DNA of 64,000 nt from Bipolaris cookei (Eukaryota; Ascomycota; Dothideomycetes; Pleosporales; Pleosporaceae), in the NCBI GenBank assembly GCA_002286855.1, contig NRSV01000029.1, forward strand, positions 124,832 through 188,831, given 5' to 3'. This document shows positions 1-11,080 of the stretch, piece after piece. The position numbers and the translations under genes are program-made. Numbering within the stretch: the first letter of the stretch is position 1; every line of letters begins with the position of its first letter. Below the pieces are notes generated by a model. That model did not search any database. It was not told where the DNA came from and worked only from the letters and a program-made list of their open reading frames with translations.

Positions 1-2
1 AC

Positions 3-146
3 GATGGTGGCACAAAAATGAAGTGCGCCGGGTGCAATGCAGGGTTTCCATCCAAAACCCAACTGCATCAACATTTGAAAGACCATCCCGGACATGCCGC
101 GCTCAAGTCTGTAGCTGGCAGGGGTAAAAAAGGGAAGAAGCGGTAG
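3..146 (+). CDS. C-terminal end of a C2H2 zinc-finger protein, probably Jjj1/DNAJC21-like co-chaperone (5' partial)
   Basis: The open frame enters from the left edge and stops with TAG at 144-146. It encodes 47 residues with one C2H2 finger: Cys-Ala-Gly-Cys, then Phe-Pro-Ser-Lys, a Leu, and His-x5-His. A Lys/Arg/Gly-rich basic tail ends in KKGKKR. The CxxC..FPS+..L..H spacing followed by GHAAL resembles the C-terminal finger of Jjj1/DNAJC21 J-proteins, which act with Hsp70 in cytoplasmic 60S ribosome maturation. The J-domain that would prove this lies outside the window. Another C2H2 protein is possible, so the family call is only moderate, while the coding call is good. Confidence 0.55.
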   Translation, partial: DGGTKMKCAGCNAGFPSKTQLHQHLKDHPGHAALKSVAGRGKKGKKR

Positions 147-2218
147 ATTATGTGATTGCATGAGCTACAATGAATATCTAGAGCATGTTTTGTATCAGGC
201 AATATCATTGGTGCATTTGTATAGCTTCAGCATAGCGTAGGTGTTTGATAGAAAAGTTGTTGTTCAGCCTGGTGGGCTTTTGAAGGACCATTTAGGTCTC
301 GGTATAGATTCTTTTTCTTTTGGTTTTGATGGGTGCCTATGTCTTAACGTACGGATGATTTAGCGTTGCCTTGTTTTTTACACTTGCTTTGCAGGGTAGT
401 CATGTTTTGTTGGCTATGAAACGTTCCAGATGCGTGGAGCCGTGTTCAAAAAGCTGTTGCGTTGTGCTTGTGCGTTCAGAGCCTAAGTAGACGTGCAGTC
501 AGATTTAATGACATTTGCTTTTATCAATTGCTTATTTTGGACGATGCATGACTCCGATCTCTTCTAGAGCCTTGAGCTTATATCAGTATGTATTCTGGGA
601 ATCTGGGTACGTAGGTATTCCGGGCTAACTCCCACACGTGACGTTGGGCCGATCTAGTGTGTGGTACTTTTTCGGTGGCTCTTTGAGTTTCTGGAATGTA
701 ACGATACAATTGCACAGGCACTAGCTTGTCATACTTGGCCTTGACCGCCTGATTGCCACGACACTTGACTTGTTTTCCGTGTGGACATGTATCTCAACAA
801 ATAGACTGTAGAAAAGAAAAATATGTCTTTTGTACTGCTAACACGGGTGATGCAGCGTCGCAATCGGGCAGATGGCGACTGTGTATGTGTGTACGTAAGA
901 ACAAAAAAGACCGTCTGCGGAGTCAGCTAAGCGCATATATGCTCATCGACCGGGTTAGTCTTGGCAAAGGATATGATCACCTGCTTGCTTGCTTGCCTGC
1001 TGGCTGACTGAGGATCTCGAGCACAGTGGACACGTCCACACCTCAACCGTACGATTCAGCGCATTAAGTCGTGTGCAGGTCATGGTATTAGGCCCATGGC
1101 AGTGACAACAAGGCGAATTTATGTGGCTAGCATATCAAGGGCTCTGCTGTGTCGGCAGACTGGCCGTAGGTTCGTGGGCACGTGAGTACATGTAGGCACA
1201 CATACTAAGAGTACATACATATGTACGCAGTTGTTGAGACGGGTGACATGGCGAGTGAGATGGACATTAGGAACAGCACTCTGGCGAAACGAAGGTGGAG
1301 ACCTTGGGCAGTCTGATGACGCTAAATGGCGGGAAATGGCAGCAGAAGCCCCCTTTGCACTGCAGGGATAAAGGGATTTGTCGCCGGAAGAAGATGAGAC
1401 TTCAACGTGATCTTCATTACCTGCCGTTGGACCACTTTGCTAAACGCGTGCCGTCGCGACAAAAGGAAGGCCAACTGCAGCTATCAGGGGACAAGTCCGC
1501 TAAGCTCCATGCCAAGCTCGCGCGTCTGCCTGCCCCCAGAGCCCTCCAGGGGCATGGCGTTGCTTGATATGAATTTGCCGGACTCGCCTGGACTGGTCTC
1601 TTCTCTCTCACCCACACAACACAGCTGGCTGGCGGCTTGGGGAAAGAAAAAGAGGCTTGCATGTAACGGCCTGAGAGCCGCCCAAGAGGCCAAAAGTCGC
1701 CATCGACTCGGGCGCATGGTCGACACACCTCAGCAGCTAACCGCAACTAGGCCTAGCTGTTCCCAAAGCTTATTAGCTCCAGGGCCCGGGAGACGCTGCA
1801 GCCCCTGAGTGCTCCATGCGAGCCACATGTATCCACAACTTTTGTCACCTCCACATCCGGCTGATCGTATTCCAAACCATGCGCTTATCATATTTGGCTC
1901 CCTCGGCCCTCTCATAGGCCTTGCTCCTCAAACCGTCGCCTTCCACTTGCCCCCTCCGTCATGGCGCGAGCGTAGCCCAGGGGTTCCCAAGCACACGGCC
2001 TCACCGCATATGGCTAGCCGTTGCTGAAGTGACTTTCTCTTACCTCGGCGCTCATATCTCCGGGCCACTATCTATAGACGCTTTTCTCTTGACAGTCTTG
2101 TCAAGCTCTTGAACTTTCTTGTCCCGCTCAGCCCGCTCCTCCTTGTGCCTAACGTCGTTTCCTTTCCCATTGTCACTTTGTTCCCTAGTCGCTCGTTTCT
2201 CCTCACCGTTATGCCATC
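147..2218. other. Intergenic region, no supported gene
   Basis: Only short open frames on both strands with no recognisable motif. It would contain the 3' UTR of the upstream gene and the promoter of the GT90 gene at 2219. The stretch just before 2219 is pyrimidine-rich (CCTTTCCC, CTTTGTTCCC), which is usual for fungal 5' leaders. Confidence 0.6.
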
Positions 2219-3627
2219 ATGATCCCCAAAGGCTACCGTCTATCCTTTCCGCATCTCGTCTTTTACGTTTCCACCTTTATAATCACCACACAGCTTTATT
2301 TCATATGGGGCCAGTCCAAACTCAACTACATCGGCTTTGCCCACAGGCGCATATTAGGCGATTGGACCTTTGATGCCGATGTCCACGCCAATGTCCACAC
2401 GCTGAGCCAAGACCAATGCGATTCCGCTTTCCCAAAGCTCTATCACAGCCTTGACGAGTCCGTCCGCTTGCTGGAGGGGAGAAAGGTTCACGCCCAAGAT
2501 ATTGAAATACAAGAGGGTAGATGCATGCTGAGAGTGCTGATTTATGAGGGAGAGGTATGTTGATGTTGATCTGGTCCTAGTTTGCACGCGTGCTCACATC
2601 TTGCTCAGCTCTTCGTCGTCGACGCCGGACTGCCGGAAAAATGCTATGTTACCAACGGGAATGAGAGAGAACGGATTCTTGGAACTCTGGCCCAGATTGA
2701 CCGTGCCATCACTTCCGCATCTACCTCTGATCCTGCAGTCCCAAACATTGAATTCTCACTTTCGCTTGATGACCTACCACGACGGTCTCGGAAAGACGGA
2801 ACTTTCTTTGGCTACACGCGAAAAGACACACCAGAATATAGAGACATCTGGATGATGCCCAACTACGCCTACTGGGCTTGGAACTACACCCATGCTCCCA
2901 GCTGGAACAGCATCAGGAAAGAGATTGAGCAAAAGGAGAAGGACCTGCCCTGGGACAAAAAGGATCCTAGGGTCGTCTGGCGAGGCAAGGTCAAGATGGC
3001 AAAGCTAAGAAAGGAGCTAGTCAAAGTTAGTGAAGGAAAGGAATGGAGCGATATCAAGCCGGTCGTCATCAATAACGCCAGCGATCCTCACACAAAGGAC
3101 GTCATGAACTTGAGGGATTTTTGCGGGTATGTTTGCTTGCTCTCACAAGAAACCTGAGGTTCAATACTGATTTTGTCCTTAGCTACAAGTACACTGTCCA
3201 AACCGAAGGAACCTCCTACTCCGGCCGCCTCAAGTACCTCCAACTCTGCCGCTCAGCCATGATCACCCACCCCTTGGAATGGCAAGAGTTTCACACACAC
3301 CTCATGCGCCTCGCTGGTCCTGAGGTGAATTATATTGAAGCTTCCGAGAACTTCGGTAACCTCGAGTCCGCCATGGAATACTATCGTGAACATGACCACG
3401 AGGCAGAGCAGATTGCAAAAAATAGTTACAACACCTTTACCCGAAGGTATCTTACGCCAGCAGCAGTGACATGCTATTGGAGACGATTATTCTGGTCCTG
3501 GGCGAGCGTGCAGGGATTCGACCCACTCTTGTACGTCCCTGACAAAGACGGCAAGATGACCATGAGAGGTACACCCTGGACGGCTTTTGCTGCCAACTGG
3601 CCCAAGGATCCCGCAGCTATTCCTTGA
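2219..3627 (+). CDS. GT90/CAP10-family glycosyltransferase, type II membrane protein
   Basis: Three exons splice in frame: 2219-2554, 2609-3126 and 3183-3627, with GT-AG introns of 54 and 56 bp, giving about 432 residues. Residues about 9-28 form a single hydrophobic segment after a short basic N-terminus, as in Golgi type II transferases. The body matches the CAP10/DUF821 (GT90) pattern: a Trp/Tyr-rich NYAYWAWNY block, a VVWRGK motif, a G-Y-KYTVQTEG-SYSGRLKYL block, and a final segment with YYREHD and YLTPAAVTCYW. The family includes cryptococcal capsule-associated xylosyltransferases that transfer xylose from UDP-xylose. Donor and acceptor cannot be read from sequence here. The first ATG at 2219 is used because the membrane anchor starts there. 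Confidence 0.85.
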
Positions 3628-4255
3628 GTTTCTGTGAGGAGTCAATCAAAGATTCGGCCGCTGGGAGGTGAATTTGTATGAGCATCAGCATTGGAGTACC
3701 AGGTTTTTCAATTTCGTACGATACCCGCATTTACGCGCCAGAACACTAGACACGTATTAATATTATTGCACACATTCTAATTCGTTGCCTTGTCCAATCC
3801 CACCTCTCCAGCGTCAGCTGTCTAACAATAAGTTATTCTGGGTCGACAACTTGCGGGAAATGCTAATCTTGCGAATGCAGGTCCTGCGGCAAGCAATCTA
3901 TCTTTATTGATGGGGGCCTAATCGCCACTCGCTACTGCTGACAATACAAGATACTAACCAACAATAGCAGCTACACAGCTATTGTGTCAGCAGCTACTGT
4001 GTTTTTTCTTATGGAGGATCGGAATTGTGGAGGTCTCGAAAGCGCCATTGCGTTCCTTTAATATAGAAACCACTAGTCAGCATCCCAAAGAAGACTTGTT
4101 GTTACCCGCTACATTTTCATTACGAGAGACTTCGTACAAGACTCCCAACAAAATCAACGATGGCTTTGCAATGAACGGTAGCTTCGCAATAAAATGACTA
4201 CAATTCCATAGCACGATACCCAGAGTATTGGGCATTCACTTCTCTCGTATGCGCC
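3628..4255. other. Intergenic region, no supported gene
   Basis: The 3' flank of the GT90 gene and the promoter of the beta-propeller gene. AT-rich, with no convincing open frame. Confidence 0.55.
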
Positions 4256-5344
4256 ATGCTGTTCCTATCCGTCTTGACATTGTTTCAGTTCTCTACAGCT
4301 TTACCAAGCCTACAGCCGCGGGCATCCCAATACCTGGTCGTTCTTGATACTGGCGTAGGGCATCGCAGCACGCCAATCCCCAGATGGCCGACTTCTCTCC
4401 GCCGTATCAATATTGACGGTACCAACGCGGCTAACCTTACACAATTCGGTGTAATTGTGTCTGACCCCAACACACTCGAACAGCCGATACTTGCCTATGC
4501 CCTCACATACTCGCCGTCAACCTCCTCCCTCTTCTCCGTCACAGGTCGGGGCGTAGTGAGAACCAACATAGACGGTGGGAATTTAGAGTACATTTTGACA
4601 AAAGAGAGCGACTCATCGAGTCAAATTGTCAGCATAACAGCAGCCGAGCAATCTCAGAAGCTTTACTATGGCGACTCCAACACAGGCCTTATCTACTCCT
4701 CAAACTACGACGGCAGTAACGTCGTCGTATTCCGCAACGTATCTCAAGGCCTCACCTTTCTCTCTGAAGACTATAGCTATGCCAATACACACGCCGGTGG
4801 CATTGCCGTCGACGAAGCACGGGGCTGGCTCTACTGGAGCTCAGTAAGTGACGGCAGCATCCGGCGCGTATTTCTCAGCGGCGAGGGGCAGGAGCAAGTT
4901 CTAGTCACTGGACTCGACAAACCAGGCCAACTGCGCATTGCAGGTACTTCCTTGTTCTTTGCCGAGCGTGGCTCATGGAGCTCCTCGCCCACAGCTATCA
5001 AGTACCTCGACCGCATGATTGACAAGCTTCCTGCATCCTCAACGTCTCCTAATCTAGCCGTGCCAACGGGTATTCTCATTTCATCTGCGCAGTCATCGCT
5101 CTTCACCGAAGTCGACTACACGGGCGAGAAACAGACGCTGGGAATTGAGAGCTTTGTTGTGTATAGGAATGGTGTGGAACAGATTTTGTACTTTGCTGTC
5201 AATAGTGCGGGTAGGACGTCGTTCGGTAAGATAGTAGAGACCGTGTGGAGAGGGAGTGGGGGTAGTAGAGGTCCCATCTTCAAGGTATTGAATGCGAAGA
5301 CAGAGGAGGTTGGAATACCTGTTGGGTTAGAGCATATCGTATAG
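4256..5344 (+). CDS. Secreted six-bladed beta-propeller (YWTD/LDLR class B-like) protein
   Basis: Intronless frame of 362 residues. The first about 16 residues (MLFLSVLTLFQFSTAL) form a signal peptide. The rest has repeats of about 45 residues like YWTD propellers: R-INIDGTN-A-L, then a blade ending GIAVDEARGWLYWSS followed by SIRRVFLSG...VLVTGLDKPGQL. This matches the D-x-G-W-Y-W..G.I.R pattern of low-density-lipoprotein-receptor class B repeats. No catalytic residues are apparent. An extracellular binding or lactonase-like role is possible, but the sequence does not decide it. The reading frame is clean although a Copia LTR begins only 38 bp after the stop codon. Confidence 0.75.
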   Translation: MLFLSVLTLFQFSTALPSLQPRASQYLVVLDTGVGHRSTPIPRWPTSLRRINIDGTNAANLTQFGVIVSDPNTLEQPILAYALTYSPSTSSLFSVTGRGVVRTNIDGGNLEYILTKESDSSSQIVSITAAEQSQKLYYGDSNTGLIYSSNYDGSNVVVFRNVSQGLTFLSEDYSYANTHAGGIAVDEARGWLYWSSVSDGSIRRVFLSGEGQEQVLVTGLDKPGQLRIAGTSLFFAERGSWSSSPTAIKYLDRMIDKLPASSTSPNLAVPTGILISSAQSSLFTEVDYTGEKQTLGIESFVVYRNGVEQILYFAVNSAGRTSFGKIVETVWRGSGGSRGPIFKVLNAKTEEVGIPVGLEHIV

Positions 5345-5382
5345 TATAGAATAGACGGGCACTCTCTTCCTTCATTAGAATC

Positions 5383-5818
5383 TGTCGGGATACATGGAAG
5401 TAGGAGGCTGTTTGTCCTACAGCACACTCAGAAGTAGCTTTTACTACTTATTCTACTATAGACTCGGAGACAGTATGGAAGTTTCTAGTAAATAGACAAT
5501 AAAAGGAGCTAGGGGAGAGAAGTTGAATAGGATTGAATGTCATGATTTGATCTTGATCAGATTTTCATTACTATTCCTTTCTGATCAAACTTCTCTTGCC
5601 TTCTATCTACTCTGCTATTCCACTACGGTATATATTGACTGAAATGGATTCTAAAAGAATTTATTGGATGGTAGCTTGCGTAATCGTAAATGTTATAAAT
5701 AGATATCGACTAATAGTAGTATAACAGGTTCTATAAATCAATTGATCACAGAATCCAGACGATATCCCGAACACCTGGATTCTACTGGAGATTAGCTAAG
5801 TGGCTTATATCTCCAACA
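5383..5818 (+). repeat. Copia-type LTR, copy A (probable 5' LTR of a decayed element)
   Basis: It begins TGTCGGGATAC and ends ATCTCCAACA, the TG...CA form with imperfect terminal inverted bases expected of an LTR. It aligns along its length with 8215-8670 and more distantly with 10668-11080; shared words include GCTAGGGGAG and TAGCTTGCGTAAT. A gag-like fragment follows directly. It is rich in TpA relative to the other copies, as expected after RIP. The 5 bp before it (GAATC) and the 5 bp after copy B (TTATC) agree at three positions, so A and B could be the two ends of one old insertion. Confidence 0.7.
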
Positions 5819-5883
5819 TATATATCTAGACAGGCTGATAGATTAAAACGTCTGACTGCATTATTTTTAGAGTACTAAGCTAA

Positions 5884-6306
5884 AAGGCAGCTCTATCTAC
5901 AACATCTGGTCACTCAGGATACAGTCTTCCTTGTGCAACAGGACTGCAAGGATATCATGACTATCAATCCTGCTGACCTCAATAAAGAGAAATATCCAGA
6001 CAACTACCAAAGGATCAAAGATCAAGAGGAAAAAGCACTATCAATACTAAGATTGAGTCTAGAAGATAGCCCCCTACTCCAATCAGAAGATATCACGAAC
6101 CCCTGTCATCTCTGGAGTCACCTTGAGAAACTTTACTCTCAAAAAGGATTTGCCTCAGATTTCCTGATATGCAAGGATCTGATCAATCCGACTCTCGCAA
6201 GCTGTCAGAACGATGTCGAATCTTACCTTTGGAAAGTGAACAGCCTAGTACTCAACCTTGAGACTAGGAAGATCGTCTTACCTCATCGATTTATCGCAGC
6301 CATCCC
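5884..6306 (+). pseudogene. Copia gag (UBN2-like) fragment
   Basis: An open stretch of about 140 residues begins upstream of the ATG at 5933 and is cut at the C-terminal side. It has the retrotransposon gag_UBN2 look: charged helices, then CHLWSHLEKLYSQ, then DVESYLWKVNSLVLNLE, corresponding to the WxxLxxxY and Lxxxxxx segments of Ty1/Copia Gag. It lies just downstream of LTR A in the right orientation. No CCHC knuckle, protease, integrase or reverse transcriptase follows; the sequence passes into unrelated repeats near 6310, so the element is a remnant. Confidence 0.65.
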
Positions 6307-6508
6307 TGTGACAAAAAAAACTGTCCGGCCCGACACGCCGACGCTAAACTGTTTTGGATGGCAACCCCATACAACACGACATATTGACTGAGTTCATCAC
6401 TAGCTGTATCACTATCGCTACACTTGAAAGATTGTTTTGGAGCGTTTTTGAAGCTGAATATTTACCTGTTAATCGTGATATATGTTAGTTTTTTTGGGTG
6501 TTGAGTCA

Positions 6509-7845
6509 TCAAAGTCGTGTTTTGACTCGAAATTCTGGATGCCGATAAGCTTCTCGCAGTCTCTTTGGCATCTGTTTGATCAGCCGCTGGACGTCGTCTT
6601 GGGTGATATTCCTCCACTCAGCTTGTAAAGCATTTTTGAGATCGTTTATAGTATTGATCTGGTCGATGTATCGGTTAACTCATTCCTTGATTAACTCCCA
6701 AAGATTCTCGGTAGGGTTAAAGTCAGGCAAGCCAGCTGGGTGAATTAGCGTCTGGATACTATATTAAGATCGATATAATGCTGCAGCCGAGATTGAATTG
6801 CGAGTGCCATGACTAAGGTCGTTGTCTTCGACTAGAAGCTAGTTATATCGGTGATTGGGGTGGAGGTGACTACGGTGTATATCACTCCGCGATGTCAGTG
6901 ACTGGTAGGCTTCGCGATATATCGGGAGGATATTTTTGGTGTAGTAGCTCCCAGTCATAGAGTTACCCGGCCGCGATATTACTAGATCACGAGCTTTACT
7001 AGCTTCTTACTTTGCGACTTGAATCTGATATTTATTGTTGGTCTTTGTCGTTGGGCGACGCCGCGGCTTTGGTGGTTTCTTGACTATCACGTCCTCCATC
7101 TCATCATTGAAGAATATCAGATGTAGAGTGTGATTGTAGTAGCTAATCCAGACAGCAAAGTGGACGTCGGCGGCTGTTCTTGATAAAGTCGGGACAATGT
7201 TTTTTGGGGCATTTCTTTCACCTTCAACCCGTAAAATATTTTGTGGAGGAAGCTCGCTCATCGACATAAGAGTTCCGTCAATGAGCATCACTCCATTCCA
7301 GGAGCTATGGTTAGGCTTTAGTCAATATTCCTCGCAGTAATTAAGACTCAGAGTGGCTTAGTTTGGAGCAATCTTTTTGGATCGACTTGCTCGATAGACC
7401 CTAGCGTTCATCCCCCGGAGACGACGCTGAACAGTCCGCTTAGACGCTGATATACCTACTCGCGATATCTGATCTAGGAGTTTAGAAGATCGAACTTCTG
7501 TTGGAGCTGTAAGCATGGCATGTAACTGATTATCTGACGCGATTGTTGGGCGTCCAGAGCCAGTACTTCCAGTAATATCTTGCTGGTGGGATCGAGATTT
7601 AGATCGGGAATCAGCGAGGGGGCCATATATATCGCGATCTCGAAGATATCGTTGGCGAGTCTTCTCGTTGATATTGAACTGTTGGCAAATCGAGTTGATG
7701 GGTTCTGCGCCGCGACAGTCTGTAGCTTCAAAAATCGCGCCCGCTTTGGTATATCAAGATGCGGCTTTGCATAGCGATAGTTGCGAGTCTTTAAAGGCAT
7801 TTGATAAAAAAAACTAACGTGTTTTACCACTAAGCGGTCTGCCAC
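6509..7845 (-). pseudogene. Degenerate Tc1/mariner transposase
   Basis: Read on the minus strand, the N-terminal part (about 7845-7474) is a basic helix-turn-helix-like region. The C-terminal part near 6690-6720 reads GLPDFNPTENLWELIKE, the D-x-NP-x-E signature of the third acidic residue in Tc1-type DDE transposases. It is followed by MPKRLREA and a stop at 6509-6511. Several stops and frame breaks lie between, so it is dead. I could not define terminal inverted repeats. It sits inside the Copia remnant bounded by LTRs A and B. Confidence 0.65.
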
Positions 7846-7905
7846 ATGGAGCTACCCAAACCATCAAAACTAAAAGGGATATTTATTTCTATATATATAA
7901 TCTAG

Positions 7906-8131
7906 TGTTGAAATATGGTACTTCTGGTAGTGTGATAACCATAGATAACAGAGTAGAGTAGAGACAAAGTAGGGTGGCTACAACGTATTGTCTTGACTAT
8001 CGTGTATCTATCACCTATTCTCCCACTTTTGTGGTTGGAGCTATGACCAACTGGACAGTGCCTGCCATAACCAGATATCATGTGACCCCCAAGAAACTTC
8101 CACCCCAGACTGAATCTATATATTCTCAACA
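7906..8131 (+). mobile_element. Solo LTR, 226 bp, RIP-worn copy
   Basis: It starts TGTTGAAATATGG and ends ATTCTCAACA. Its reverse complement matches 58057-58282 over the whole 226 bp with no net length change; shared words include GGTTGGAGCTATGACC and AACTGGACAGTGCC. Differences are mostly transitions. The flanking pentamers (TCTAG and ATTAG) do not match perfectly. No internal retroelement sequence adjoins it, so it is a solo LTR or remnant of a second, short-LTR family. Confidence 0.75.
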
Positions 8132-8214
8132 ATTAGAGTATATTTATGATTTCTATTAGCGCTACATTTATATAAGTAATTTTAATATAAAAAATAGATA
8201 AATCAATTTAAAGT

Positions 8215-8670
8215 TGTTGGAATATAAGGAAGGTGGAGGTCTGTTTGTCCTGCAATAGACTCAGACGTAGAGGTTGCTACTTGTCCTTGGGGCTCAGAGG
8301 TAGCTGTTACTACTTGTTCTACTATAAACTCAGAGACAGTATCGAAACTTTTAATAAAAAGACAATTAGAGATGCTAGGGGAGAGAAGTAGATTAGGATT
8401 GAATATGTTGAATTGATTTTTGATGCGATACACTGAACTGTTCTTCTCTTGTCCTCTATCTACTCTGCTATTCTACTGCTATATGTATTGACTGGAATAG
8501 ATTCTGGAAGAATCCATCTAACCGTAGCTTGGGTAATCGATGAGGTCATAGATAGATATCGACTGATAGTGGCGTAATGACTTCTAGTAATGGATTGATC
8601 ACAGTATCGGGTGGTATCCCGAGTACTTGGATGCTATGGGAGATCAGCTTAGTAGCTTATATCTCCAACA
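8215..8670 (+). repeat. Copia-type LTR, copy B (probable 3' LTR)
   Basis: It starts TGTTGGAATATAAGG and ends ATATCTCCAACA, so the first and last seven bases are inverted complements (TGTTGGA/TCCAACA). It aligns with LTR A (5383-5818) and with the LTR at 10668. Its right edge falls inside the DUF1996 gene remnant: the exon donor GTAAGT and a branch-point-like ACTGATAA lie just to the right. Confidence 0.75.
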
Positions 8671-8706
8671 TTATCAGTATAAGTTCATGACAGTCATGCC
8701 TGGTAC

Positions 8707-8898
8707 TTACATTAGCATTCCACCAATTTGTGGAACAATCTCTATAGTACCATTTATGTGCGAAAACATAAGTGGTGGCGTCCAGTAAGCAGACATATCT
8801 TCAAGAACCGCACATGTCGTGCAATCAGACTGAACAAGGTTGTCATAGGATGAGGAGGAGTTCAAGTCTAGACAGATAATTATGCACCGAACTCTCAA
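8707..8898 (-). pseudogene. DUF1996-family gene fragment truncated by an LTR
   Basis: One minus-strand exon encodes a piece with CTTCAVLEDMSAYW, then LMFSHINGTIEIVPQIGG. This is the CTTC...D.S.YW.....NGT...VPQ core of secreted DUF1996 proteins. It reaches a GTAAGT donor near 8694, after which only about 25 bp remain before LTR copy B begins at 8670. The rest of the gene is not found in the window. The upstream part is too degraded to extend. Only the family identity is supported, not a function. Confidence 0.55.
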
Positions 8899-9220
8899 GG
8901 TTATAGTTAAAATACTTTGAGCCCCATGAAGCGTGTGTGCGTGTTGGGAAGGAAGCCCTTCGGAGAGGATTGGATCAATTCAGAAAACCCCCAATCGAGA
9001 GTAACAAGGAAACCGCCAGAACGCTCTAACAATGGATATAAATATATTTAGAAATGTAGTATAGCAAAAATTCATCTTGTGAAGCTACTCAGATTGATGT
9101 AAAACTAAACTAACTATCTAGAAGGCTTGCACACTTCGACACAGACGGCTCAATATAACTATTTTTCCTACTATTCGCAGTAATGGCTCCATTTTCGGCC
9201 CTTATACAAGAATTTACCTC

Positions 9221-10492
9221 CTATTTTGTGAACTGCGCAGTGTAAGAGAGTTTCAGTTCTTCAGGAAATTCCTTATATGTAATGTTTTCCGCTAGCTCAA
9301 AAAGTTCTAAAAAGTCTTTGTGAAACCGTTCTCGTAGGTGCATGCCTGGCTTTACTATGACACGGGTCTGTTCTTGTGATATTTTTGTAGAGGTGTAGGC
9401 TGACTGGGTGGGACCGGAGGTATCGATAGCGTCGGGTTTGCCGATGGTTCAGTAGTGCCACTCGACGATTTATTCCGGCGGGGTACCGCTTTTTTCTCAT
9501 ATATTAGCTTTTGGAGTGGCCCAGGCCGGCCTGGAATATTGCTCACCCACCTTTCCTCAAACTTATTTTCAAGATCGACAGCATTGTTGTGAAGAGCGAT
9601 AGATTTTTGTAGATCATTATTTCCCTGAAGGAGAAGTTTTATCGTTGACCTAGTTTCATGGCTGTATCCTGTTATCTTAGGAAGCTCATATTGTGAATAG
9701 GAACTGGGATCCAGGTAGATGAAGCAGCGGGTGTGTGGCCGTCTTCCTTCGAAATAAGGAGCCAGTACCTCAACCTCGGCGTCGTGTCCAACACCCATTT
9801 TGGTGTCCCAGTACACTACCAGAATCCTTACTTGGCTAAGTATATTCATAGGAAGCGATGTTCTTGTATCTCTATGGTGTTGCACAATCCTCTCAACAAT
9901 GTGATTGCTACCCTGGGTAACATCTCTTTGTGTCGTATAGTTGGACCCATTTGGAAGAATTGATTCAAAACGAGCGCTCCGAGCATCTTGAGAACCATAT
10001 CTGTTGCAGTAGCGAGTGCGAGAGTTTCTCATAATATAGCCAAACGCGTCTTTAGGGAGATTCTGCAGTGAAGATTCACCGTAAGAATCATTAAGATCGA
10101 TGTCCCATTTCATACTTAGATCGTCTATAAGTTCACCAGTCGATGATTTTGATGCTCCTTCAAACTCTTGTTTTATATTCTTTGGCTTATCATCAGTCTG
10201 CATTAGTTCAGAAGATCGAGTAGGAGTGACGTTTGCTTGAGCTCCGGTGTCGGCATACACTCTCATTTTTTTTCTTCTGAGTCTTTAATTCTGTTTTCTT
10301 TTTTATTAAGTTCGTCCTCATTGCTTGCTTCTATTAGCGTTTCATATTCATCTTCCAGCTCTTTGTACTTTGATGATGTTCTAGATTGTTTTTCGTACCC
10401 TGATTCGATTTCCCTTTACCAATAAGTTTTTCGCCTATAACATTAGATTTCTCGCTTGTATCACTGGACTTCTTAGGCAGGCTAGGAGCCAT
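9221..10492 (-). pseudogene. Unrecognised protein-coding gene with several frameshifts
   Basis: A minus-strand gene starts at the ATG 10490-10492 (MAPSLPKKSS...), 52 bp below a TATAAATAT box. The frame moves twice before the main 303-residue stretch (10266-9355), once near 10432 and once at a run of eight A (plus-strand T8 near 10267), where one more A would restore it. After the TGA-like end at 9355 another frame continues, with KPGMHLRERFHKDFLELFELAE down to TAG at 9221-9223. The protein is hydrophilic and charged, with a VVYWDTK patch and a proline-rich C-terminal third. I do not recognise the family. Frameshifts could be decay or, at the homopolymer, a sequencing error. Confidence 0.5.
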
Positions 10493-10543
10493 GTTTGTAA
10501 AATGCAGCTCTTAGTTTAGAGGATTCATTTCGTCGAAAAACCC

Positions 10544-10552
10544 ATATTTATA
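10544..10552 (-). promoter_or_regulatory. TATA-like box for the 9221-10492 gene
   Basis: Minus-strand TATAAATAT, 52 bp before the first ATG at 10492. The position is normal for a fungal core promoter. Confidence 0.4.
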
Positions 10553-10667
10553 AGGTTGTGACCTTAGCAAAAGGTCAATAAATATAGCCATTATTTTATC
10601 GCACTGCAAAATCTTCTAGCTTCAAGTATTTATTTTCCGGATAAGTTAGATAATTTTGATTGTTTCT

Positions 10668-11080
10668 TGTCAAAGTGTAGGGTGCTGCTTGTTCTACTAT
10701 CGACTCAGAAGTAGAGGTCTCTGCCTTCTACTTGTCCGTAGTAGACTCAGAGCCAGCTTGATTGAGAGATTGTAGAGAGAGAAGATATGTGCTAGGGGAG
10801 AAACACTAATTGATTGATCGTTGGTAGTGTGAATTGATCTTGTGTGAAGTGCTCTGTCTTCTATCTACTTGCTGTCCTACTACTATATATATTAGCTAGA
10901 ATAGATTCTAGAAGAGTCTATCTAGTAGTAGCTTGCGTAATCTATAGCGCCATAGATAGATGTCTATTGATCGATTATAGTCTTGATAGATCGACTATAG
11001 ACTTGATTGATCGCAGAGTCCGGGTGTGGACTGCGCATCCGGATTCTGTCGTAGAATAGCTGAGTAGCTTATCTACAACA
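10668..11080 (+). repeat. Copia-type LTR, copy C (413 bp)
   Basis: It starts TGTCAAAGTGTAGG and ends ATCTACAACA, and is related to LTRs A and B. It keeps more CpG/CpA than they do and looks younger. It has no matching flanking 5-mers because its right end runs straight into an inverted copy of its own first 205 bp. Confidence 0.7.

Noticed and set aside
753..1007. Open frame of 84 codons upstream of the GT90 gene
   Set aside because: No motif, no homologous look, no splice structure; length expected by chance.
1295..1915. Overlapping frames on both strands
   Set aside because: Several frames open at once with biased composition and no family resemblance.
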